Part shown: positions 54,818 through 64,000 of the stretch, piece by piece
How positions within the stretch are numbered: position 1 is the stretch's first letter
Layout of the letters: every line of letters starts with the position of its first letter
Source: Lineus longissimus
Taxonomy: Eukaryota; Nemertea; Pilidiophora; Heteronemertea; Lineidae
DNA length: 64,000 nucleotides
Assembly: GCF_910592395.1 (NCBI RefSeq)
Contig: NC_088317.1
Span: forward strand, 10,044,001-10,108,000
Direction: 5' to 3'
Notes under the pieces: generated by a model
Seen by the model: only the letters and a program-made list of their open reading frames with translations
Told to the model about the DNA's origin: nothing
Database searches by the model: none
Made by a program: the position numbers and the translations under genes

Positions 54818-56222
54818 AGGTCTGTCTCATGATAGAACGTTCGGGACAGACGGGAACCTAAGAAGTACCTAATTCAACGTACCATGCTTGTTACCTTTGA
54901 TGCTATTGGTTACACGAGCATTACCACCAGGGCTGCGCTGCTGTGATGAATACATACGTAAGGTCCTTCTTCTGATTGGTGGTCACCAAAGCACATTAGG
55001 AACGCCCACCTATACATACAATAGCTTTTTGACAACGTGCGTTGGTTAACTGTCAATGAAGGGAAATCGATGTTACCGATGTTACCGAATAGGCCTTGTT
55101 ATAGACAAGCGGTCAATTATTGATAAAAGCCTGGTTGGCTCGTATTAACCAAATTGAGTGTCTTTTTTATCTAAGTAGTTACTATGCAAAAGAAAGCGGT
55201 TCATTGTTGGACTGTGGCTGAGTAACAGTAACAAGTTATGACTATGATAAGGTGGGGATCCTCAGTCTTTGGGATCTCGATTGCGTGTACCGTTCCATCT
55301 ATCGCCCCAACAGCATCTGGAATAGTATCCCAGTTGCCCCGCAGTTGTTCCCACTCTTCATCGGTCGGCCATGTTATACCGTCTTGAAAATAAGTCCACA
55401 AAACATCTGTCATAAAATAAAGTTCCCTGCAAACAGATTGCTTGCTGATATCAAACATTGCACTCATCGCAACAATGTCCGGATATTTCTTGATCCAATA
55501 GAAAAAAAGTAGTAAGCGGTTCTCCACCGACAGCAAATGATCTCGGTACCGTCCTGGCCTGTTTTCCAGAAGGGGCGTAATGTCCTCTACGAGGTGCTGG
55601 AAAGAGGCCACTGTCTCACCTGATAGATACCAAAAGTCCATCTGGTGGTTTCTAATCCTGGTAAAGACGTCGTTACCACCGTATGGACTATTTGGTTGAT
55701 TGGTGAGAACTTCATCAAGTCTTGGAGGCAACGGAGGCGGACGCACTTCTAAATTATGAAATGCTGGTGTAAGCAAAACTGGTGGCGGTGGTATGGGCGG
55801 CGGAGCAGCGAACAAAAACATCCTAATTCTCTCCATGGTGAAAGTAGCGTGAGGCCAAGCGACTGCTGGCCAACACAAACCATGGCAATTAAATGTTATC
55901 AATAATCAATTCAATTTCGGCCAAAGGAATGATATTTTATTGACCATTTTCAATGCGTGTCTAATCATGTCACCACAGGGATAAGGCTAGACGCACAATA
56001 AAGGAAAATTACATGAACCTTCCCATATGGGCGGTCTATTGCCATTGAATGCAATTATTCAGTGCAAAGATCATTGTTACATGGCCGGCCTCCATTCAGA
56101 ACTTGGAACGCAAACGTACTCCACGTGACATGTGAAGGCCTATTAGATTAATCCTACTACGCGTCCATGGACGTTGATTTTGGTTCCCGTCCGTCCCTAA
56201 CGTTCTGTTATGAGACAGACCT
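54818..56222. mobile_element. Internally deleted Harbinger-type element, copy 1 of a tandem pair
   Basis: The ends AGGTCTGTCTCATGATAGAA and, inverted, AGGTCTGTCTCATAACAGAA extend as inverted repeats of about 40 bp through CGTT-GGGACGGACGGGAACC. AGT precedes the element (54815-54817) and follows it (56223-56225). The 1405 bp element keeps the N-terminal part of a minus-strand transposase and lost the rest at about 55250. Confidence 0.75.
55201..55836 (-). pseudogene. Truncated Harbinger/IS5-like transposase, N-terminal half
   Basis: From an ATG at 55836, about 200 residues match the start of a DDE_Tnp_4 transposase. They begin with a proline-rich leader (PPPIPPPP), then FWYLSGETVASFQHLVEDI and LLFFYWIKKYPDIVAMSAMF with a helix-turn-helix (FDISKQSVCREL). 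WPTDEEWEQLRGNW follows, then the first catalytic Asp in AVGAIDGTVHAIEIP. Directly after TEDPH the frame enters the element's own left-end sequence and stops, so the second and third catalytic residues are absent. The protein is non-functional. Confidence 0.78.
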
Positions 56223-56225
56223 AGT

Positions 56226-56659
56226 AGGTCTGTCTCATGATAGAACGTTCGGGACAGACGGGAACCTAAGAAGTACCTAATTCAACGTACCATGCTTGTT
56301 ACCTTTGATGCTATTGGTTACAAGAGCATTGCCACCAGGGCTGCGCTGCTGCGATGAATACATATGTAAGGTCCTTCTTCTGATTGGTGGTCACCAAAGC
56401 ACATTAGGAACGCCCACCTATACATACAATAGCTTTTTGACAACGTGCGTTGGTTAACTGTCAATGAAGGGAATCGATGTTACCGATGTTACCGAATAGG
56501 CCTTGTTATAGACAAGCGGTCAATTATTGATAAAAGCCTGGTTGGCTCGTATTAACCAAATTGAGTGTCTTTTTATTATCTAAGCAGTTACTATGCAAAA
56601 GAAACCGGTCCATTGTTGGACTGTGGCTGAGTAACAGTAACAAGTTATGACTATGATAT
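56226..56659 (+). mobile_element. Left end of a second Harbinger-type element, tandem to copy 1
   Basis: It repeats 54818-55249 almost exactly in the same orientation (for example AGGTCTGTCTCATGATAGAA at its start, and 'gactatgata' where the match ends). It begins right after the AGT that also ends copy 1. The match stops exactly at the internal deletion junction of copy 1, after which the sequences differ. No right end was found downstream. Confidence 0.72.
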
Positions 56660-57203
56660 GGGTCTAGTTTTAGCGCGGTTTTTAGTACAGTGTTGTCGAA
56701 GTGAACGAACAGTCATGTGTGATAGAGTGCTTGTTGGCATGGAGGAGATGACCCTTCTCCGGGAAGGGTACCAGCGACATAGAAATAATTATGTTCGCAT
56801 TCTAGGCCACATCCGGCAAAATGTCAACCGTTTGCCACAAGGGCATTATACGCTAGGCGAACCGCAAAACAACTCCGACAAAGGATAAGAGAAGTTATTG
56901 CAAGAGAAATTGCTGATCTTAGTATGCCAACCTGATGCCAGATCCCGATTCCGCTTTTTCTATAAACCCAAGGAACGGCAGCTAAAACAAACATGGCGTC
57001 CAGTACTTTTGCTGGACGCATACTAAGATCGTTTTCTGGTGATAATTATTCAAAAACTAGGTTTGCAAACTCCACCAAACTTCTAAATCTTGTTTATTGA
57101 AAGTGTTTTAGGAGCTTGAAAACATTTTTAACCATATACACCCTATTATTTCGCGCTGGACGCCACTGGTCGCCACTGGACGCTAAATAGGATGACCCGT
57201 CTC
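56660..57203 (+). other. Interior of the second element or unique DNA
   Basis: A plus-strand frame from ATG 56739 to TAA (56886-56888) encodes about 49 charged residues (MEEMTLLREGYQRHRNNY...) with no known relatives by eye. It could be part of a second element gene. The palindrome GTCCAG...CTGGAC lies at about 57000. Nothing else is supported. Confidence 0.33.
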
Positions 57204-57480
57204 GAGCGCCACCCAACGTCTGTTTTTTTATACGACCGCGTTCGCCGACGTCCTCTTCCACAAAAACATGTGAGGGAAGTTTGCGCGAGCGCCACCCAAC
57301 GTCTGTTTTTTTATACGCCCGCGTTCGCCGACGTCCTCTTTCACAAAAAAATGTGAGGGAAGTTTGCGCGAGCGCCACCCAACGTCTGTTTTGATATACG
57401 ACCGCGTTCGCCGACGTCCTCTTTCACAAAAACATGCAAGACAAGTTTGCGCGAGCGACGACCGCTTACAAAAACATGTA
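57204..57480. repeat. 83 bp tandem repeat, three full units plus a shortened one
   Basis: Units start at 57204, 57287 and 57370 with GAGCGCCACCCAACGTCTGT, followed by CGCGTTCGCCGACGTCCTCT. A fourth start at 57453 is truncated. The period is not a multiple of three, so it is not a protein repeat. Units are more than 90% alike by eye. Confidence 0.88.
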
Positions 57481-58513
57481 CAGATTTTTTGCGGTTTTCA
57501 CGGCCCATAAATACCCCTGCATAGGCTGAAGTCACCATTTTTAGACATCCATTATTGGCTTCGATTTCATAGGGTCAGAATGGATGTGACCGTGCCTAAC
57601 TTGATTCAAACCAGCTGAATGAATGATCAAAAGTGATGATTTCAAGATAAATTGTATATTGATGGACTGTAACTTAGGCCATTTTTTACTGGCTTTACGG
57701 GATCGCCAATGCTAAAATTTGCCATTCTAGTAAAATATATCTGAAAATGGGTAGTTTTCCTCATTTTGTGATAAGTGCACACCTCCAAAAAATCTAATTT
57801 CCTGGTTATTCTTCATTGAAAAGATGAAGTTTATCTTGATTCATGGGATGTTTCATTGGCCCACCCTAATGTTGTAGAAGACTGTTAGCAGATGTATGAA
57901 GGTGGATTTTTTGCCTCCGACACTTGTTTTTTGCAAAAATCTCCTTTAAACCAAGTTAGAAAAAAAGGCCTTCAGTTTAAACAGGGTAGATTGGAGTTTT
58001 ATATGTACATATTTGAACTGTCATTTTTTGTAGTTGTATTGTGTTGGTAAAGGTGGTTTTGTAGTTTTAAAACCTGTGATTGGTTGAACACCAGTATTCC
58101 TGTTGTATATAGTGAATGTTTACTTCATTGTTGTTAAGTGTCAGTCCATGATACCACCATGCAGAGGGTGGCAAGGTGGGGGTCAACCGTTTTTAACGAG
58201 ATTAGGTATGCAAGATCCTTCCACTAAGACATCATTACACAGCAATTGATGACTCTCAAAAATCACTAGCAACCGAGTTAGGGGCAGGCCTAGTTAGGGG
58301 GCTTGTTTTAGCTTTTTTCCCCCTATTTTTTGAGTATTTTTGGGTCAATGTTGGGCACTCCTGCAGAGACTAAAAAAAATAGCTGGATTTTCCCCCTTTG
58401 TATGATGGAAGTATTTGATGAGATCTTCCATTCTGCAACAGGTCATTGAGTAACACTTCATACTTTGGTCGTGCTAGGCCTAGTAATTATGCATACCTAG
58501 GGGCAGTGCTTAG
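57481..58513. other. Gene-free stretch
   Basis: AT-rich DNA without supported exons, repeats or RNA genes. Confidence 0.35.
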
Positions 58514-59122
58514 CCCTTAAAGCGCTGAATTAACAAAATCATATTACCCCTGAGCGCCGAATTAACCGAGCATTTTTGAAAATGATTAATAACAACGTTA
58601 TCTTTGTTACAAACACCATGGAATGTACTGATGATTTTATACAAATGGTAATTCCCGTCGATTTTTGTGACATTTCCCGCCAAAATTTACTAATTAGGGG
58701 TTAATTAGTGCAAATACCCATAATCAACAAAAATATGGCCAGAACATACCTCCATCAGCTTTTTATACCTCCCTTGGTATTTTAATATGAAGTCTGGGTC
58801 TAAATACATCGTTTCCATCCGATTCCTGGTCGAAGCATCCGTCTAATTAGTCGTAGCAGCGCTAATTACTCCTGATGACGTCATTCCCGCGAAAATGGGG
58901 CTTCAAGTTTTTGATAAAATACTCAAAAGCTTGTATAGAAACTTGAAATTTGTTCGATGCCATTTTGTGCTAAGCATCACTGTCGAAGTACCAAAGAGCG
59001 TACATGCACACTCACTGCCATCTCTTAGCAGACAGGTGGAACTAAATGTCTGCTGTCGACGATCGTCGCCTCTGGCGCTTTCCCCCTTATGTCGACGATC
59101 GTCGCCTCTGGCGCTTTAAGGG
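58514..59122. mobile_element. 609 bp piggyBac-like MITE
   Basis: Perfect 12 bp ends CCCTTAAAGCGC, inverted, are flanked on both sides by TTAG (58510-58513 and 59123-59126). The subterminal right end has a ~41 bp tandem pair containing GACGATCGTCGCCTCTGGCG (59055 and 59096). TTAG instead of TTAA is unusual for piggyBac, so the class is tentative. Confidence 0.6.
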
Positions 59123-59126
59123 TTAG

Positions 59127-60948
59127 GAAGAGCTCTCTATCGACGCTCATATCTCCAACACTGCAGGTCTTTGAATGCTGTGGCTTGCACATGATAAAGG
59201 TAATGATACCTACTTTCAAAATCAGAAATAAAATTTCCGGCCGCTTTTACTGTTTTCCCAGGATAAACCAAGGAAAAAGTGCTATTTCCCACCAAAATGA
59301 CACTCATTGGCTAGTGCTGCCACCTTGTGTACACTTGATGAATTATAAAATAAATGCATTATGAACACATAATTTATGCTTGGTGCTGGCCATGAGGATT
59401 AGTAGTTATTGTCAACCACCATGATCACCCCCCCCCCCCCCCCCATGCCTAGGCCTACTAACCTTTTTTAAGTAGGCCTACCGGTAAATAACTCCACTTG
59501 CATTTTTCCCCCCAAAAAAGAACAAGCTCATCACGACAAATTTGCCCTTGATGAAAGCCCTTTGGGGAATTGGGCCCCATAGGTCCTGAAATGCTAATTT
59601 GAATTTCAAATAACATTTCGGCCTTGGCCTACCTGATGGCAACGTAATTGAATAAGCCACATGTAGGCCTTCTTACAGTCCGAAAACCTAAAGAAACCCC
59701 CCTGTTGGCGAGGATGCTAATGTTGACCCATTCATTAGCCTGTGTCATGCTGCCAGAGCATGTTGTAAGGGTTGGACCCCCCCCCCCCCCCCATGGCTAA
59801 GGCACCTGAATGGCATGTGGTATGACCTACTAATACATCTTTATCAACACATGCAGGGATCATCCTGTTCCTAAGAACCTTGCAGAAGTGCTCATTTCAC
59901 ATACTAGTAACACCTTCCATTGCTAAGGAGCCAATTGACCAAAGGTGCAGTTCCTACTGTAATTACTGTTTGATGAGGACAACCCTGCAGTTGGCTGCAC
60001 CGTCAGAGTACTGCTATTGGAAGTTTTTAGCTCCTTGGTTGGCGGTGAAATGTTCTCCTGGAGTTGCTCTAGCATTGGCTAAATTGTACATATACATGTA
60101 CTGGAATGGAGAAGTTTTTCATGAACTGAGTTACGGTACTGTCCAGTCCCTTAGGAGAGATCACAACTTTCCACATGCTACACTTGTACCCGTCTGCAGA
60201 GGACAGTGCTGCCACCTAAGAAGCAGGGACACTTTTTTTTTACAAATGGGTGATTTATTTACAAGCTAATATAATGATACATAGAAAAAGGCTATTTTGC
60301 AGACAATAGCCAAACCACTACTAACCACTACTAGGGAGGGACCAATACTAGTAACACCTCATTTACGGTACTACATGTCAGGCCCAAGTGCAGGATAGTA
60401 TCAGGAGAGAGTCGCACTTTCCAGTAGCAGGCTTGGTTGTTCAAAACTGACATTAGTGCTACTAAGTATACTGACATTAAAAATCTATCTTGGCATTTAC
60501 AATTGTTTACTGAAAGCCAAAGTTCAAATTTATCCCAAGATATCGCTATAAAATCATTTTTTAACCAAGCCCCGCATTTTACCTGATAAACCATCCGCTA
60601 GATATACTAGAACATCAAATCTGGATGTCCTTCATATTGCAGGTTATGTTAGTCAAGGGAGACAAAAACACAGCATGTAACAGTTTTAGGAAATTCACCA
60701 TGTATTTTTTTTAGAAAAAGAGAGATGTATTGTAGAATGCGAACAATGCATTTGCAATCAATGGCGTGGAAAATCTCAGGTCAAGCCTGATGAATGTACA
60801 TCCAATAAAGTCGTACCCTTTCATTCTAAATCAAGAATTCTTGATGTGTAGCTGACAACTTTCACTGGGCTAATTCTGCCCAGTCATGACTCAAAGACCA
60901 ACATTTCAGAAAATCTGTCTCCACCCTCTTATCATTTCTCTCTCCCAG
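59127..60948. other. Gene-free stretch with two poly-C tracts
   Basis: It holds C tracts at 59428-59444 and 59777-59792. The open frame 59880-60269 is not family-like. A Cys-rich frame near 60713-60850 (IVECEQCICNQW) with an acceptor-like TTTTTTAG was noted, but no full exon could be defended. Confidence 0.33.
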
Positions 60949-61097
60949 CTCAAGAGTGCTTGACCAGCAGTCCTTATGATACTGTTGCAACAACATCACC
61001 CATCAAATTTGCCCTTCTGTCCCGTCTGCTGGGTTTTCTAAGGCGTCGGCTGGTTGAACAGAGGAAGAGGCAACAGCGGACTGAAAAAAGATATTGA
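60949..61097 (+). CDS. Possible 3'-terminal coding exon
   Basis: Acceptor TTTCTCTCTCCCAG precedes 60949. An open phase then runs to TGA at 61095-61097, encoding about 48 residues that end in a very basic tail (FLRRRLVEQRKRQQRTEKRY). There is no homology and no supported upstream exon, so this rests on splice consensus and composition only. Confidence 0.28.
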
Positions 61098-61717
61098 TGG
61101 AGAATCAGGTTTGGCTTAGAATCCCTCATTGCCAAGGAGATGGGAGCCAGAATGGCATCAAGGTTTTCAGCTTAGTCCCTCCTCTCTCATCAGTGACCTT
61201 CTTACATGTAAGTCAGTCGCTGCAGGCAGAATTAACCATTATTCACTTTGGCTTGCCCCGAATCTTCTCCCCTTTTTTTTCATTCAACTCACCTCTGTAT
61301 CCATGGGTGCTGGTTCTACTTCTGGTTCTACAGTTGTCACAGATACTCGATGTTTAGCCTCACATCCTTTACACAGAGCTGAAAAGGCACCAGATTATGG
61401 GGGTAATGATAATATGATGTGCAATATAATAGTGTGAGGACATGATGATGATGATAGACTTGTTTTGATAATGCGACCGGCCATGCTGATTTAGTACGGC
61501 AGTGAAGCATCACCTCCAGTGGCACTGGCAGGGAATCATAACTGGGACTTCCTGATCATCAAGCCAAGGCTCCAATCAACTTTCTAGGAAGAACACAAGT
61601 GAAGTGGTGAATCGTTATCAGTCAGTTGGTTTTGCACCAAAGTTAGGTTTAGTCAGAGTGGGTATCATTACAGGCCTACTGCTTCTTTTCTACTTCAGTG
61701 ATTTTGAGACTGATCCC

Positions 61718-62197
61718 TTACCTGAGCCAACTGGGACAAAAACTCCCCACTTGATCATGTATATTTCCCCGAGACATCACTCGATGAACTGAACCACGAT
61801 CTTTTCTGGGCTTCCGACTTGCTTTAGAGGGTTGATGAAGTGGGTGCTGGCATCTCCTTTGCTGATTCCATGATAAACTCAACTTGTATCGGTGGTTCGG
61901 GCATATTGTGGTGTCCAGAACTGGAGAACTCATATCAAACACGCCAGCACGAAGTGCTATGAGCTCCCATTCACTTTTGACTTGACTGGCTTTCCTGGAG
62001 GACATCCAACGCATCAAATGGGAGTGCACATCCTTCTTACATTGTTTCAAGGGGATCACACTCTTGTCATTGGGGTATGAAGCGTAAGTACCACACTCGA
62101 TATCCTTGGATATGACAGCAAATCCACAATTCAACTGTGATTTTTCAGGTTCCATTTTCAATAGACTATCACACAATGTACATGTGCATGTACACAA
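61718..62197 (-). CDS. Exon of a Cys/His-rich protein family (unnamed)
   Basis: Minus-strand frame up to 159 residues. A segment with SEWELIALRAGVFDMSS is followed by TICPNHRYKLSLSW and RCQHPLHQPSK...DRGSVHRVMS. The TICPxHRY...CxHPLH pattern resembles a zinc-binding segment that I recall from multicopy uncharacterised proteins of marine invertebrates. A consensus donor (CTCAG|GTAAGG) lies at about 61722, near the end of the frame. The last ~10 residues before it read more naturally in another frame, so a one-base frameshift may be present. A likely start is the Met in MEPEKSQLNCGF (about 62155). No neighbouring exon was found. Function unknown. Confidence 0.5.
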   Translation of the reverse strand: MCTCTCTLCDSLLKMEPEKSQLNCGFAVISKDIECGTYASYPNDKSVIPLKQCKKDVHSHLMRWMSSRKASQVKSEWELIALRAGVFDMSSPVLDTTICPNHRYKLSLSWNQQRRCQHPLHQPSKASRKPRKDRGSVHRVMSRGNIHDQVGSFCPSWLR

Positions 62198-62583
62198 TGC
62201 ATTGTAACTGTAACTGTTGTTGTTGTTGTTGTTGCTAGTGTTCGTTTCCGCCTAGACCGCTAAGCCTCCACAGGGGTAATAAAGGCCTCTAGGTTGTTTG
62301 AGGGAGTGTGTGGGAGGGGCAAGGGAGAGGGGGGGGGGGGGGTCACTAACATCTAATATGTAAAGAGCAATCTCTAGTGAACTCACACAACTGTCCTTCT
62401 GACATATATAGCCAGTACATTGGGGGATGAGTCCCCCAAACCCCCTCCCCCGTTCTCTGAAAAAAACAAAAACTTGCATAAATGAGTAGAAATACTCACA
62501 CACAAGTTTTATTCATGAACTAAAGTAAACTAAAGTAATAGTAAATCGAGAAGAAGAGGACGTTTACTTCGTCTGCAATGAAA
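62198..62583. other. Gene-free stretch with simple repeats
   Basis: A (GTT)n microsatellite lies at about 62216-62236 and a G tract at 62329-62342. No exon supported. Confidence 0.38.
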
Positions 62584-62985
62584 TGTCACAACTGTCTCCG
62601 CCGACGTTGTTGTCCTGTATGTTCTAGCCAGACGATTTTTAGATACACTTCAAGACAGTGGCGCCGGTGTGAATAAATCTACTTGCGTGATTGGTCAATG
62701 GCTCATGACGTCATGAAATAATTGCGTCAACAACGGGAATCATGGTAACTGTGGTTGCGGTGCGTCGTGTTATGTTTTCCTGGTTCCATTTCATTCAATA
62801 GAGGCAAGTCCTGGTTTATCGTAGAATATCACTTTATTATTCGAAATGACAATCTCCACCACATGAACAAGCTGAGCGCGTCGCTCCTTCTCGGAAGATC
62901 CCCGGATGAACAGGGTCTACACAACCCGTGCCCTAATTAAAGGAGTCTGGGCCTGCTCTAAATATTGTGCTATATATACATCACA
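62584..62985 (-). repeat. Probable LTR of a minus-strand retrotransposon
   Basis: A ~400 bp segment starts TGTCACA and ends CATCACA (TG...CA). Next to its right end, read on the minus strand, lies AAATAAGGGGGA, a good polypurine tract directly before TGTGATG. A TATATATA box lies near that end. The partner LTR would be right of the window, so this is inferred from the end signatures alone and the left boundary is approximate. Confidence 0.48.
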
Positions 62986-64000
62986 TCCCCCTTATTTACT
63001 AAAAAAATCTTTAACAAAGATTTTTGATTTTTAACTAAACAACCTACTTTACTTCTTAACCTGTCCTGTTTATGAAGTTACACTGAAGTCTAACTAAGAT
63101 TACATGTACCTAGATTCAAAGTACCTGGATTCAAAAATAGCTTATAACATGTATCAAAGTTACATATCAATGCAACCAATTACATGTACTTCTGTTTTAC
63201 AACAATATAGCTAGAAACTTACATAATTACTATACAATATTACTAATATTGTATTATTAGACAAGACATCACTTCTTACTGTACTTGTTCCTTCCTGCTT
63301 GAAATGTGAACTTGGCCTAATTCACCTCTCTGGATAAAGTCAACTACCAGACAGATACCTGTATTTCACACAAGATATTGCTGCATCACATAACGTCACA
63401 TTAACACTTTAAAATGACTGTCGAGTTAAATTCTATACAAAACTCAATTGATGCAACTGGAACTTAGAAAACAACTTGCTCATTTACTCAAAATGATCAC
63501 CTTAACACCATGAGGCATCGAGCATTTGGGTACAACCACAAGATAAAAACATTACCACAAAATCATCAACAACACTCTACACTCACAATACCTACATTAT
63601 CCTTATGAAAAATGGAAAACTCAATACACAAACACAATGTGCACACAAGACTGAGAGACAGTCGAAATTTCAAACCACATAGAATGTTTAGGACCAATAT
63701 AAACATATACATGGTTTAGCAATGGAAGTACTATACTAGTTCTTCTTGAAATGGCTTCAATCCTACCTCTAGGAGCTGAAAACCTGGAATGTAAAATAAT
63801 AATACTATTATCCCTGTGCAATATGCACTTAATGTAGCAAAACACTGTTCTGAACACTGACAGTAGTATATTTTGTCACACAGAGAAAGGATGTTTACCA
63901 GAATTGCGTCTATTCCATCCCCCTTGGGAAGGAAAGTTGTACTACAATCAAAATAGTCTGTAAAAGACATACCGTACAATACAAACAACAACGTCATAAG
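62986..64000 (-). mobile_element. Probable 3' internal region of that retrotransposon
   Basis: AT-rich non-coding DNA runs from the polypurine tract to the window end. No pol motifs are present. If the LTR call is right, the coding part lies beyond 64000. Confidence 0.35.

Noticed and set aside
57204-57480. CRISPR-like array
   Set aside because: Units are contiguous 83 bp tandem repeats without unique spacers, and the DNA is eukaryotic.
59880-60269. 129-codon plus-strand frame
   Set aside because: No conserved motif and no splice signals that would place it in a gene.

Overview
This is animal nuclear DNA, most likely from a marine invertebrate. The exact phylum cannot be told from the sequence. 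The evidence is split genes with GT-AG introns (one GC-AG), no operons, AT-rich intergenic DNA, and a transposon mix (BEL/Pao, PIF/Harbinger, Tc1, piggyBac-like short elements, Helentron-like families) that is common in marine invertebrates. By area the window is mostly mobile DNA.

Layout. 1-7.8 kb: two near-identical 1.7 kb Helentron-like copies (579-2275, 5396-7090), a 3' piece of a second such family, and six copies of a conserved short box. 7.8-9.35 kb: the last two exons of an unrecognised host gene (gene A). 9.35-12.1 kb: repeat debris. 12.1-19.86 kb: a complete, young BEL/Pao retrotransposon on the minus strand with an intact 1780-residue polyprotein. 23.2-26.35 kb: a complete two-gene Harbinger transposon (Harbinger-1). 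26.4-27.1 kb: a tandem duplication with a 403 bp foldback element inserted in one copy. 29.1-36.5 kb: gene B, a multi-exon paralogue of gene A whose introns are full of transposons. 37.6-42.2 kb: short inverted-repeat elements. 42.19-46.31 kb: a second two-gene Harbinger transposon (Harbinger-2) whose opposite-strand genes have interleaved exons. It lies directly beside a decayed LTR-retrotransposon gag. 48.16-49.73 kb: a Tc1 element with a broken transposase. 51.4-54.3 kb: a decayed, intron-bearing integrase-core gene. 54.8-56.66 kb: two Harbinger-type elements in tandem. 57.2 kb: an 83 bp tandem repeat. 61.7-62.2 kb: one exon of a Cys/His-rich protein family. 62.58 kb to the end: a probable LTR and the 3' internal part of another minus-strand retrotransposon that runs off the window.

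The host coding content is genes A and B and possibly a few isolated exons. A and B share exon phase, an acidic tract, a KLRGQ motif and C-terminal motifs. Gene B looks frameshifted in its last exon compared with A. I could not assign the family a function. Each Harbinger element pairs a DDE nuclease with a separate DNA-binding protein (Myb-like in one, MADF-BESS in the other), the usual division of labour in that superfamily.
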